A stretch of DNA of 45,817 nt from an uncultured Clostridia bacterium (GTDB taxonomy: Bacteria > Bacillota > Clostridia > Oscillospirales > Oscillospiraceae): assembly GCA_946620645.1 (NCBI GenBank), contig CAMONN010000002.1, forward strand, positions 1 to 45,817, written 5' to 3'. Made by a program: the position numbers and the translations under genes. How positions within the stretch are numbered: the first letter of the stretch is position 1; every line of letters starts with the position of its first letter. Positions 18,675-27,845 of this stretch are shown in pieces. Below the pieces are notes generated by a model. That model was given only the letters and a program-made list of their open reading frames with translations, had not been told where the DNA came from and did no database searches.

Positions 18675-19520
18675 ATGGACCGCAAAGAACTGATTCAGCT
18701 GAAAAACAAGGCAACCGAACTTCGTATCCGCATTGTTGACATGATCTGGAAAGCCCAGTCCGGGCACCCGGGCGGGTCCCTGTCGGTGGCGGATTTTATG
18801 ACGGCCTGCTACTTTAAATACATGAATGTGGACCCGGCCAACCCCCGCTGGGCGGACCGCGACCGTTTTGTACTTTCCAAGGGCCATGTGTGCCCGGCTC
18901 AGTATGCGGCGCTTGCGATGAAAGGCTTCTTCCCGTTGGAGGTTCTGGATACGCTGCGCAAGGAGGGGTCCCCTCTTCAGGGTCACCCCAGCATGAACAA
19001 ATGCCCCGGTATCGATATCTCGACCGGCTCCCTGGGACAGGGCCTGGCCTGTGCGGTTGGCATGGCGCTGGCGGGTAAAATGGATAAAAAAGACTACCGT
19101 GTCTTTGCGGCCGTTGGCGACGGCGAATGCAACGAGGGAGAAATCTGGGAGGCCTGCGGCACCGCCCATAAGTACAAACTGGATAATCTGGTTGTCTTTG
19201 TCGACTGGAACAACCTGCAGCTGGACGGAACCTGTGAGGAGATCATGCCTCCCGTAAACCTGGCGCGGAAGTTCGAGGCTTTCGGCTTTGAAGTGTTTGA
19301 GTGCGATGGAAATGACATGGCTCAGCTGGTTGAAGTGATGGATAAGGCCCTCGCCTCAAAGAACGGCCTGCCCAAGTGCATTGTGGGCAAGACAGTCAAG
19401 GGGAAGGGCGTCAGCTACATGGAGAACGTCTGCGGCTGGCACGGCACTGCCCCCAATGACGCGCAGTATCAGCAGGCGATGGAAGAGCTCAACGCGCTCT
19501 ACATAAAAGAGGAGGCCTGA
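18675..19520 (+). CDS. transketolase, N-terminal (TPP-binding) subunit
   Basis: DMIWKAQSGHPGGSLSVADFMTACYFKYMNVDPANPRWADRDRFVLSKGH...GSLGQGLACAVGMALAGK...VGDGECNEGEIWEA. Confidence 0.95.
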   Translation: MDRKELIQLKNKATELRIRIVDMIWKAQSGHPGGSLSVADFMTACYFKYMNVDPANPRWADRDRFVLSKGHVCPAQYAALAMKGFFPLEVLDTLRKEGSPLQGHPSMNKCPGIDISTGSLGQGLACAVGMALAGKMDKKDYRVFAAVGDGECNEGEIWEACGTAHKYKLDNLVVFVDWNNLQLDGTCEEIMPPVNLARKFEAFGFEVFECDGNDMAQLVEVMDKALASKNGLPKCIVGKTVKGKGVSYMENVCGWHGTAPNDAQYQQAMEELNALYIKEEA

Positions 19521-19522
19521 AC

Positions 19523-20458
19523 ATGGAAACCAGAAAGATCGCAACCCGTGACGGTTTCGGCGAGGCAATTGTAGAAGCGGGAAAGAAGAACCCCAATGTC
19601 CTGGTTGTGGACATTGATATCGGCAAGAGCTGCAAGACGGCTGCTTTTCATAAAGAACTTCCGGATCAGTACCTGAACGTTGGCATCGCCGAGCAGAACG
19701 GCGCCGGAGTGGCGGCGGGCCTTGCCACCTGCGGGAAGATCCCGTTCGTAGTAACCTATGCGGCCTTCGGCAGCATGCGCATTTGTGAGATGATCCGGCA
19801 GGAGATCTGCTATCCCAACCTGAATGTGAAGATTGCCTGCTCTCACGGAGGTCTGACCCCGGCCAATGACGGGGCGAGCCATCAGGCGATTGAGGATATG
19901 GGCATTATGCGCACCCTCCCGAACATGACGGTTATCATGCCGGCGGACTACTATGCGGCCAAGGCACTGGTGAAGGCGGCAGCGGAGTTTGAAGGCCCGG
20001 TGTACCTGCGCTTTACCCGTGACGCCATTCCCGTTATCTATGATGAGAACGAGACCTTCGAGATTGGAAAAGCCAAGAAGCTTTCCGATGGAGACGATGT
20101 TGCCATCATTGCGAACGGAGACACGGTGCGTCTGGCCCTCGAGGCGGCCCAACAGCTCCGGGAAAAAGGGATCGGCGCCCGGGTGGTCGATATGCACACC
20201 ATCAAGCCTCTGGATGTCAACTGCGTCAATACCTGCATCGAACAGGTCGGTAAAATCATCACCGTGGAGGATCACAACATCCTGAACGGCCTCGGCAGCG
20301 CCGTGGCCGAGGTGATTGCCGAAGCCGGCAAAGGGAAGCTGAAGCGCATCGGTGTTCAGGACCAGTTCGGACAGTCCGCTCCCTATGAGCGGCTGCTGGA
20401 GATGAACGGCATCACCGTAGAGAACATTGTTGCCCAGGCAGAAAAACTGCTGAAATAA
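19523..20458 (+). CDS. transketolase, C-terminal subunit
   Basis: ATRDGFGEAIVEAGKKNPNVLVVDIDIG...YLNVGIAEQNGAGVAAGLATCGKIPFVVTYAAF...ITVEDHNILNGLGSAVAEV. Confidence 0.95.
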   Translation: METRKIATRDGFGEAIVEAGKKNPNVLVVDIDIGKSCKTAAFHKELPDQYLNVGIAEQNGAGVAAGLATCGKIPFVVTYAAFGSMRICEMIRQEICYPNLNVKIACSHGGLTPANDGASHQAIEDMGIMRTLPNMTVIMPADYYAAKALVKAAAEFEGPVYLRFTRDAIPVIYDENETFEIGKAKKLSDGDDVAIIANGDTVRLALEAAQQLREKGIGARVVDMHTIKPLDVNCVNTCIEQVGKIITVEDHNILNGLGSAVAEVIAEAGKGKLKRIGVQDQFGQSAPYERLLEMNGITVENIVAQAEKLLK

Positions 20459-20509
20459 TCCGTAAAAACCCGGGTAACCCGGAAAAATATAAAAAATTGG
20501 AGGAAAAAA

Positions 20510-21499
20510 ATGAAGAAACTGATCGCACTGTTGCTCGCCGTTGTCATGGTGTTTGCACTGGCGGCCTGCGGAGGGAGCAAGGCCAATGACAAGATCACCA
20601 TTAATATCGGCCACAGCGACACCACGCAGAACCTGATCCACATCTCCCTCGAGCACTTCGCCGCCGCCGTCAAGGAGCGCACCAACGGCAAGGTAGAAGT
20701 CGTCATCCACGCTGCCGAAGAGCTTGGCAGCAACAAGGAAATGATCGAAATGGTCAAGATGGGCAACCTCGATGCCATGATGCTGCCCTCCGGCCAGCAG
20801 GCGGACTTCTGCCCGAAGTTCAAGGCTCTGAGCCTTCCTTTCCTGTTCTCGGACTATGACCATGTGTACAGGGTCCTGGACGGCGAGCTGGGCCAGGAGC
20901 TGCTGGAAGGCCTGGAAGAGAACAACCTCATCCAGCTGGCCTACTGGGAGAACGGCCTGCGCCAGTTCACCAACAACAAGCGCCCCATTGAGAAGCCCGA
21001 AGATCTGCAGGGCCTGAAGTTCCGTACTCCGGAAGATCAGCTGACCATGGCCATCTTCTCCGCCTATGGCGCCAGCGCCGCCCCCTTCGCCTTCTCTGAG
21101 CTGTATCTTGCTCTGCAGCAGGGCACCTTTGACGGCCAGGAGAACCCGGTCTCCAATATCTACGCCAACAACTTCCAGGATGTTCAGAAGTATCTGACCA
21201 TGGTGAACTATCAGTATCAGCCGAAGGACATGATCTTCTCCCTGAAGGTTTGGAACAGCTATCCCGAAGATGTCCAGAAGGTCCTGCTGGAGTGCGCAAA
21301 GGAATTCGGCGCCGAGCACCGCCAGGCCATCCGCGACAATGAGGCCACCTATCTGGCTGAGCTTGAGGCTGCCGGCATGCAGGTCGGCTATCCCGATGTC
21401 CAGCCCTTCATTGACAAGGCCCAGAGCGTGTACCAGGACTTCTATGCTCAGTATGACTGGGCGGAGGATCTTGTTGCCCGCATTAATGCTCTGAAGTAA
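20510..21499 (+). CDS. TRAP transporter substrate-binding protein, DctP family
   Basis: Lipoprotein MKKLIALLLAVVMVFALAACGGS; GHSDTTQNLIHISLEHFAAAVKERTNGKVEVVIHAAEELGSNKEMIEMVKMGNLDAM...GLKFRTPEDQLTMAIFSAYGASAAPFAFSELYLALQQGTFDGQENPVSNI. Confidence 0.95.
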   Translation: MKKLIALLLAVVMVFALAACGGSKANDKITINIGHSDTTQNLIHISLEHFAAAVKERTNGKVEVVIHAAEELGSNKEMIEMVKMGNLDAMMLPSGQQADFCPKFKALSLPFLFSDYDHVYRVLDGELGQELLEGLEENNLIQLAYWENGLRQFTNNKRPIEKPEDLQGLKFRTPEDQLTMAIFSAYGASAAPFAFSELYLALQQGTFDGQENPVSNIYANNFQDVQKYLTMVNYQYQPKDMIFSLKVWNSYPEDVQKVLLECAKEFGAEHRQAIRDNEATYLAELEAAGMQVGYPDVQPFIDKAQSVYQDFYAQYDWAEDLVARINALK

Positions 21500-21615
21500 T
21501 CATTCTGTTAATCGCCGGGGAGGCGCCGGTTTCCGCGCGCTTCCCCTTTCCTTACGTGACCGTAAGGAATCTGCCAAGGAACCTTCCTGAAAAAAGAGAG
21601 GTGGAGTACAGCCCC

Positions 21616-22131
21616 ATGAAAGCGTTTATCCACAAGCTGAGCCGGACTCTGGACAGGATTTCCGGTGTGATCTGCGCGGCCATTCTTGCCGGTCTCTGCA
21701 TCATTATCGTATACTCCGTCATTATGCGCTTTATCTTCAACAACCCGGTGCAGTGGCAGTACGAGCTGACCCTGGTGGGCCTCTGCTGGGCCATCTTCAT
21801 CGGAATGCCGATGACCTTCCATAAACAGGAACATCTTCGCTTGACCTTTGTGACCGACAAACTGCCTCCGAAGACCTGGAAAGTCTACATGGATGTCATT
21901 GATCTTTTGCTCATCGCCTTCCTGGCGGCGGGCATTGTCTGCAGTGTTTCGATCATTTCGTCGACCTGGTCGACCTATTATAAAACCATCGCCATTCGAA
22001 ATGGGGTCTATTACCTGGCCTTCCCGGTGGGCTGCGCGTTTTCCATTGTTCACCTGGTTGACCTGATCCTGAACCGCAAACCGGAAGACGCTCCGGTGGC
22101 GAAGAAAGCGAAGGAGGTTGCCGTTCAATGA
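21616..22131 (+). CDS. TRAP transporter small permease (DctQ)
   Basis: Four predicted TM helices; FNNPVQWQYELTLVGLCWAIFIGMPMTFHKQEHLRLTFV. ATGA overlap with the next gene. Confidence 0.9.
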   Translation: MKAFIHKLSRTLDRISGVICAAILAGLCIIIVYSVIMRFIFNNPVQWQYELTLVGLCWAIFIGMPMTFHKQEHLRLTFVTDKLPPKTWKVYMDVIDLLLIAFLAAGIVCSVSIISSTWSTYYKTIAIRNGVYYLAFPVGCAFSIVHLVDLILNRKPEDAPVAKKAKEVAVQ

Positions 22132-23414
22132 GTTTTGCAGGGTATGTTCTTTTGCTGGTGGGCGGTTTCCTGCTTTTGATGATACTGGGAGTTCCCATCG
22201 CCTTTTCTCTCTCCATTTCCGCCATCTTCACGGTCCTCGTCACCGGGAACTTTACCGTAACGGCGATCTTCCACCGCATGGTGGGTAATGCCAGCGGTTA
22301 TACGCTGCTTGCCATTCCCTTCTTTATTCTGGCAGCGAAGCTGATGAACACCGGCGGCGTCACTCGAAAGATTTTCCGGGCCTGCTCGGCATGGGTGGGT
22401 TCTGTCCCGGGAGGTCTCGGCCATGCGAACATCGTGGCTTCGATCGTCTTCTCCGGTATGAGCGGCTCGGCGGTTGCTGACGCCGGCGGTCTGGGGCAGA
22501 TTGAGGTTGACGCCATGATCAAAGACGGCTTTGACCCGGACTTCTCCGCGGCTGTGACGGCAGCATCCGCCACCATCGGCCCCATCATCCCGCCCAGCAT
22601 CCCCATGGTGGTCTACGGCATGATGACAGAGGTCTCGGTCGGCGCGCTGTTCATCGGAGGCATCGTTCCCGGCCTCTGCCTGGCCCTTGCCTGCGGCGTT
22701 CTGGTTTTTGTGATGGCCAAGAAGCGCAACTATCCCGTAAAAAAGTTCAGCTGGAAAGAGGTCGGTCAGGCGACGAAGGAAGCGCTGCTCTCTCTCCTGA
22801 CGCCGGTCATCATCATCGGCGGCATCTGGACAGGCGTCTTCAGCCCCACCGAGGCGGCCTGCATCGCGGCGCTCTACGCCTTCATCCTGGCTGTGCCCGT
22901 GTATCATGAGCTGGGCTGGAAGGATGTTTATCAGGCTCTTATTGAGACAGCCCGTGACAGTGCCGGTATCCTGTGCCTGATTTGCGGCGCCGCGGCCTTC
23001 TCCTGGTTGGTTACCATGCTGGGTATGACCCGTGCCCTCAGTACGGCACTGGTGTCCCTGACAGACAACAAGTATGTGATGCTCCTCATTGTGAACATCG
23101 CCTTCCTCATTATCGGCATGTTCATGGAGGCTCTTGCCGCGATGACCATTACGCTTCCCTTCCTGGTGCCATTGATGGCTGCATACGGTATTGACCCCCT
23201 GCATCTCGGTGTGGTGCTGGTGCTGAACCTGATGATCGGGCTCTGCACGCCGCCGGTGGGCACCAGCCTCTTCATCTGTGCGAAGACCGCGAAGATCAGC
23301 ATCGAGAAGATGTACAAGGCAATTCTCCCCTTCCTGATTCCGCTGATTATCGTGCTGTTCCTGATTACCTATATCCCGGGTCTGGTGACCTGGCTGCCGG
23401 GCACACTCGGCTGA
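22128..23414 (+). CDS. TRAP transporter large permease (DctM)
   Basis: GVPIAFSLSISAIFTVLVTG...SGMSGSAVADAGGLGQIEVDAMIKDGFDPDFSAAVTAASATIGPIIPPSIPMVVYG...GLCTPPVGTSLFICAK. Confidence 0.95.
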   Translation: MSFAGYVLLLVGGFLLLMILGVPIAFSLSISAIFTVLVTGNFTVTAIFHRMVGNASGYTLLAIPFFILAAKLMNTGGVTRKIFRACSAWVGSVPGGLGHANIVASIVFSGMSGSAVADAGGLGQIEVDAMIKDGFDPDFSAAVTAASATIGPIIPPSIPMVVYGMMTEVSVGALFIGGIVPGLCLALACGVLVFVMAKKRNYPVKKFSWKEVGQATKEALLSLLTPVIIIGGIWTGVFSPTEAACIAALYAFILAVPVYHELGWKDVYQALIETARDSAGILCLICGAAAFSWLVTMLGMTRALSTALVSLTDNKYVMLLIVNIAFLIIGMFMEALAAMTITLPFLVPLMAAYGIDPLHLGVVLVLNLMIGLCTPPVGTSLFICAKTAKISIEKMYKAILPFLIPLIIVLFLITYIPGLVTWLPGTLG

Positions 23415-23547
23415 TCGGAAAACGGACAGTGGAAACGCATGAAGAGACACGCAAAACCTGCGTGTCTGTTCGTGTTGACAAACATGGCAGGAGAATGATA
23501 GAACCTGCGGATAAAAACGCAGCCACCAGAATAATGAAGGGGTATCC

Positions 23548-24234
23548 ATGAAGGAGTTCAGCCCGGTAATCAGCAATAAGCTGTACATTCAGATTTACAA
23601 CCAGCTGCATCACGCCATTACTTCCGGCCGTTTTAAAGTCGGGGACAAACTCCCCAGTGAAAAGGAACTCTGCCAGATCTTCAACGTCAGCCGGGTACCG
23701 GTGCGCGAGGCTCTCTGTGCGCTGGAATTGAACGGCCTGGTCGATTCGGTACAGGGCGGCGGAGTTTATGTCCGGAAGCAAAGCGGTACGGATCAGGAGC
23801 TGCCTCAGGATGTGGAACCGCAGGATATCATCCGCGCCCGTATGGTACTGGAGCCTGATATTGCCAGAGAAGCTGCCCTGCATCTGGATGATGAAAGTCG
23901 TGCCGCGCTGCGGGAGATCTGCTCCCGCATGTGGAAGGAAGCGGAAGAGGGTATCATCACCAAAGAAACCGACCGCGCCTTTCACCTTGCGGTGGCGAAC
24001 GCCAGTGGCAGCAGTCTGTACCCCAGGATTATGGAGCTGGTGCTGGGGGCTATGGAGCAGGAGCTCTGGGAGCTGATCCTGAGCCGCACGATTGCTACCA
24101 AAAAGTACCGGGACCAAAACAACCTGGAGCACATCAGAATTTGCGAGGCCATTCTGGAGGGCCGTGCGGATGATGCTTACGCCGGTATGAAAGCTCACAT
24201 GGAAATGCTGTATGAGCGTTATTGGAGCGAATAA
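23548..24234 (+). CDS. GntR family (FadR/FCD subfamily) transcriptional regulator
   Basis: LYIQIYNQLHHAITSGRFKVGDKLPSEKELCQIFNVSRVPVREALCALELNGLVDSVQGGGVYV plus an FCD-type C-terminal helical domain. Confidence 0.93.
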   Translation: MKEFSPVISNKLYIQIYNQLHHAITSGRFKVGDKLPSEKELCQIFNVSRVPVREALCALELNGLVDSVQGGGVYVRKQSGTDQELPQDVEPQDIIRARMVLEPDIAREAALHLDDESRAALREICSRMWKEAEEGIITKETDRAFHLAVANASGSSLYPRIMELVLGAMEQELWELILSRTIATKKYRDQNNLEHIRICEAILEGRADDAYAGMKAHMEMLYERYWSE

Positions 24235-24261
24235 AAGCTGCCAGGCATAAACCGGAAAATA

Positions 24262-24291
24262 CAGGCCGCTGAGGATTTCCTCAGCGGCCTG
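24262..24291 (+). terminator. intrinsic terminator after the GntR gene
   Basis: CAGGCCGCTGAGGA/TCCTCAGCGGCCTG stem followed by TTTAAC. Confidence 0.65.
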
Positions 24292-24444
24292 TTTAACAGT
24301 TGGGTTGTTACGTTTTAGAAGCCCGGCGCTTCTTACGCTGGAGAGGTCGACTTCCGCATCACTGGCGGCCCTGTATACCTCGGACAGGACGTCATCCTTT
24401 CCGGCGGGTTCTGTCTGCCTGCGGGGAGGTTCATACACAGAGCT

Positions 24445-25203
24445 CTAAACGGGAATTACGTCAACCACGATTAACAGCTCGTCTTCTACCCGGAAACGGA
24501 TATCCAGGCCGGCAAAAGCCATGCCGTATACACGCTCCGGAGCGTCCTGATATTGAGGCCGGGGATCCTGGGCCAGCACCGAGAGCAGACCCGCGCGTTT
24601 CTCCTCCGGAACCCGCGTCAGCAGCGTATCCGGAAAGTCCACGGTGAGCTGCTTTCCCGGGTCCGGCGCAAAACCGGAGGCGGCGTCCGGAACACTGTCG
24701 GCATAAGGGATGTAGGGCTTGATGTCGTAAATCGGGGTACCGTCCATCAGGTCGGCCCCGGCGACAAGCAGGGTGGAACCCTGGGCGCCGCCTGTTTCAC
24801 TGGCCCGTTGGACCCGGAGCAGCCGCACGCAGGAAAGCCCAAGCCCGTTGGGACGAAAGGGTGAGCGGGTGGCGAAAACGCCCATCCGCTCATTTCCGCC
24901 CAGCCGCGGCGGCCGCACGGTGGGAGACCAGGGTCTTCCCTCGTTCTCCGAAAATCCCCAGATCAGCCACAGGTGCGAAAAACACTCCAGCCCCCGCAGC
25001 GCCTCATCAACGCGGTATTCAGGGGTAAAAACGATGGTCCCCTGCAGTCCGCCGTCGAGGCCCGGCTGCCGCGGAATGCCGAACTTCGTTGGAAAATCCG
25101 TCCGGATATGCGCAATGGGGGTGATCCGCTTTTCCTCCGCAGCGGTGTCCAGGCTGCCCGTATGGACAGAAACCGGCTCTGTGAGCCTTCCCTTCTCCGG
25201 CAC
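24445..25203 (-). CDS. trmO: tRNA (N6-threonylcarbamoyladenosine(37)-N6)-methyltransferase TrmO
   Basis: ITPIAHIRTDFPTKFGIPRQPGL...FSHLWLIWGFSENEGRPWSPTVRPPRLGGNERMGVFATRSPFRPNGLGLSCVRL...DLMDGTPIYDIKPYIPYADS. GTG start assumed. Confidence 0.92.
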   Translation of the reverse strand: MPEKGRLTEPVSVHTGSLDTAAEEKRITPIAHIRTDFPTKFGIPRQPGLDGGLQGTIVFTPEYRVDEALRGLECFSHLWLIWGFSENEGRPWSPTVRPPRLGGNERMGVFATRSPFRPNGLGLSCVRLLRVQRASETGGAQGSTLLVAGADLMDGTPIYDIKPYIPYADSVPDAASGFAPDPGKQLTVDFPDTLLTRVPEEKRAGLLSVLAQDPRPQYQDAPERVYGMAFAGLDIRFRVEDELLIVVDVIPV

Positions 25204-25209
25204 GGGAAC

Positions 25210-25782
25210 TCAGCCCTCCGGCCTGCCGGACCCGGCAGGGTCAAAGGATGCCGCACCGGCCATCTCGATCTCATGCTGATAGAATACAAAGGTCCTTTCA
25301 TCAAAGAGCACCCAGAGAATCCGGTCCAGCGCCTCGGGATACTGATTTACAAACTGCCGGGCAGTCCAGACGGCGATCTCTGCGGCTTCCTTCAGCGGGA
25401 AGTGATAAACTCCGGTAGAGATGGAGGGAAAGGCGACACTGCGGATGCCGTGCTCCATACAGAGCTGGAGGCTTGTGTAGTAACAGGAGGCCAGCAGCTC
25501 CCGCTCGTCGTGTTCGCCGTCCTTCCAGCGGGGGCCGGGGGTGTGAATGACATAACTGCAGGGTAGCCGGTAGGCTTTTGTAATTTTCGCATCGCCTGTT
25601 TCGCACCCGTGCAGCCCGCGGCACTCCTCCAGCAGCTCAGGTCCCGCTGCGCGGTGGATGGCGCCATCGACCCCGCCGCCGCCCAGAAGGCTGGTGTTTG
25701 CGGCGTTTACGATGGCCTCCACGCCATGGTCTTTTGTAATATCGCCCTGTACGGCGAGCACCTCGGTATTTTCCCAGATCAT
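25210..25782 (-). CDS. macro domain-containing protein (O-acetyl-ADP-ribose deacetylase-like)
   Basis: VLAVQGDITKDHGVEAIVNAANTSLLGGGGVDGAIHRAAGPELLEEC...AYRLPCSYVIHTPGPRW...AFPSISTGVYHFPLKEAAEIAV. Confidence 0.95.
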   Translation of the reverse strand: MIWENTEVLAVQGDITKDHGVEAIVNAANTSLLGGGGVDGAIHRAAGPELLEECRGLHGCETGDAKITKAYRLPCSYVIHTPGPRWKDGEHDERELLASCYYTSLQLCMEHGIRSVAFPSISTGVYHFPLKEAAEIAVWTARQFVNQYPEALDRILWVLFDERTFVFYQHEIEMAGAASFDPAGSGRPEG

Positions 25783-25955
25783 AGTCTGTCCTTCTTTCCT
25801 GTAACAACCGCACTGTCAGCGGACATGGGCCTTTCCCATTGTCCGATTCAGGCGGCGGAGAATGAAAATATTGTAGCATAATTCCCAAAAGTAGACAAGA
25901 AAAACAACAAAAAACGGAAATATTGCGGAAAAACCGGAGACAAAGCAGTTTGTTC

Positions 25956-25984
25956 TTGCAATGCGGGCGGCTGAGTGATATGAT
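25956..25984 (+). promoter_or_regulatory. promoter upstream of the glycine riboswitch
   Basis: TTGCAA-17-TATGAT. Confidence 0.55.
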
Positions 25985-26049
25985 ACGCACATAATTCAAT
26001 ACCAGCGATGCTTTCGGAATTCAGCAGAGGGAGACCGGAAGCGGAGGAA

Positions 26050-26121
26050 CTCTGGAGAATCCCTTTAAGGGTGCCGAAGGTGCAAGGCGACAGGCCGAAT
26101 CTCTCAGGCAAAAGGACAGAG
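26050..26121 (+). promoter_or_regulatory. glycine riboswitch aptamer (single canonical core)
   Basis: CTCTGGAGAATCCC...GGGTGCCGAAGGTGCAAGGCGA...CTCTCAGGCAAAAGGACAGAG; P1 CTCTG/CAGAG. Confidence 0.93.
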
Positions 26122-26184
26122 CGGAAGTCAGCTTCCCGATGCCGCATACAGAATGCGGCGCTGCGGTGAGGCGGACGAAAACCG

Positions 26185-26216
26185 GAGTTGCTCATGTTCA
26201 GGGCAGCTCTTTTTGT
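26185..26216 (+). terminator. expression-platform terminator of the glycine riboswitch
   Basis: GAGTTGC ... GCAGCTC 7-bp stem (one G-U) followed by TTTTTGTTTT. Confidence 0.65.
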
Positions 26217-26276
26217 TTTATGGAAGATCTGCAGTTCTGCTGGATTGAATGAATTCAGAGAAAAGGACGGAAAAAC

Positions 26277-27680
26277 ATGGAGAACTTTATTTCAACGGTG
26301 GAGGCCGTTAACGGCAAGCTTAACAGCTTTGCCTGGGGCCCGCTGATGCTTCTGCTGTTGGTCGGTACCGGCGTGTTTCTGACCGTCAAGGTGAACTGGC
26401 TGCAGGTTACCCACTTCGGCAGAATCCTCAAAGCCACGGTCGGAACCCTCTTTAAGAAGAAAGAGAAGACCGACCATGGTGCGAACATTTCTTCCTTCCA
26501 GGCGGTCTCCACCGCTCTGGCGGGCACGGTGGGAACCGGCAACATCGCCGGCGTGACCGGCGCCATCTTCACCGGCGGCGCGGGAGCGGTCTTCTGGATG
26601 TGGGTGGCCGCCTTCTTCGGAATGGTCACGAAGTATGCAGAAATTGTTCTGGCGATGAAGTACCGCGTGAAGGATGAAAGCGGCGCCTACCACGGCGGGC
26701 CCATGTACTACATCGAAAACGGAATCGGTAAAAACTGGAAATGGCTTGCGGTAATCTTCTGCATTCTGGGAGGCCTGGCATCTTTCGGCATCGGCAACAT
26801 TGCCCAGAGCAGTGAGATCTCCGGCGCACTGGGAGATCTGTTCCACCTTCCGCCGCTGGCGTCCGGTCTGCTGATTGCCCTGGTGGTTGCGCTGGTTACC
26901 CTGGGCGGCATTAAGCGTATCGGCAAGGTGACGGAGCTTCTGGTTCCCTTTATGTCGGCGTTCTATATCCTGGCCGGCATTATCCTCATCGTCATGCGCA
27001 TCGGTCAGATCCCGGCCGTGTTCGTCAGAATTTTTGCCGGTGCCTTTTCCTTCAAGAGTGTTGGCGGCGGCCTCTTTGGTTATACCATCATGATGGCGAT
27101 GCGCCAGGGCTTTGCTAGGGGTGTCTTCTCTAATGAGGCCGGTCTCGGTTCCGCACCGATTGCCCATGCGGCATCCTCTTTAGAGGAGCCCTGTGAGCAG
27201 GCCATCTGGGGCGTGTTCGAGGTGTTCATTGACACCATCGTCATCTGCAGCATTACAGCCTTCGCGGTACTGCTGTCCGGTGTGCTGGATGTGGAGGGAG
27301 GACTCTCCGCCTATGCCTCCAAGGGGGCGGCAGCGGCAGCGGCCTTCAACTCCATTCTGCCCGGAACCCTGGGCGGAAAGATCATTGAGCTGAGCCTGCT
27401 GTTCTTCGCTCTGTCCACCATTCTTTCCTGGGCTTATTACGGAGAGAACTGCTGGGGCTATCTTACAAAGAACAACAGAACCTTCCTTCTGGTGTACAAG
27501 ATCATCTTTGCGCTGGTCTGCATTGTCGGGGCTACCGGTTCCGGCACCCTGATGTGGGATATCGCCGACACGCTGAACGGCCTGATGGCAATTCCGAACC
27601 TGATTGCGCTTCTGGTCCTCTCCGGCGTGGTGGCGAAAGTTACCAGAGACTATTTTTCCGACCATATGCTGAAGAAGTAA
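26277..27680 (+). CDS. sodium:alanine/glycine symporter (AgcS family)
   Basis: AVSTALAGTVGTGNIAGVTGAIFTGGAGAVFWMWVAAFFGMVTKYAEIVLAMKYR...GFARGVFSNEAGLGSAPIAHAAS. Sits downstream of the glycine riboswitch. Confidence 0.96.
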   Translation: MENFISTVEAVNGKLNSFAWGPLMLLLLVGTGVFLTVKVNWLQVTHFGRILKATVGTLFKKKEKTDHGANISSFQAVSTALAGTVGTGNIAGVTGAIFTGGAGAVFWMWVAAFFGMVTKYAEIVLAMKYRVKDESGAYHGGPMYYIENGIGKNWKWLAVIFCILGGLASFGIGNIAQSSEISGALGDLFHLPPLASGLLIALVVALVTLGGIKRIGKVTELLVPFMSAFYILAGIILIVMRIGQIPAVFVRIFAGAFSFKSVGGGLFGYTIMMAMRQGFARGVFSNEAGLGSAPIAHAASSLEEPCEQAIWGVFEVFIDTIVICSITAFAVLLSGVLDVEGGLSAYASKGAAAAAAFNSILPGTLGGKIIELSLLFFALSTILSWAYYGENCWGYLTKNNRTFLLVYKIIFALVCIVGATGSGTLMWDIADTLNGLMAIPNLIALLVLSGVVAKVTRDYFSDHMLKK

Positions 27681-27723
27681 GCGGAGTGACGCGACACGCG
27701 CACAGGCGCGGCGACTGAAATTC

Positions 27724-27753
27724 AAACCCGCCCGGACAATTCCGGGCGGGTTT
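27724..27753 (+). terminator. intrinsic terminator after the AgcS gene
   Basis: AAACCCGCCCGGA caat TCCGGGCGGGTTT. Confidence 0.75.
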
Positions 27754-27784
27754 CCTGCATGCAGGGGCAGTTCAGCAATTTCAG

Positions 27785-27813
27785 TTGACATTCTGCCGGT
27801 ATATTTTTATACT
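27785..27813 (+). promoter_or_regulatory. promoter of the RyR-domain gene
   Basis: TTGACA-17-TATACT. Confidence 0.65.
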
Positions 27814-27845
27814 GAGTAGAAACTGTAACAGATGGAGGCTGCGTG

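Noticed and set aside
23365-24438. 357-aa minus-strand ORF starting just after trmO (MYEPPRRQTEP...)
   Set aside because: Needs a GTG start, crosses the GntR terminator and runs antisense through the whole GntR gene; no recognisable domain. A short real peptide at its N-terminus cannot be excluded.
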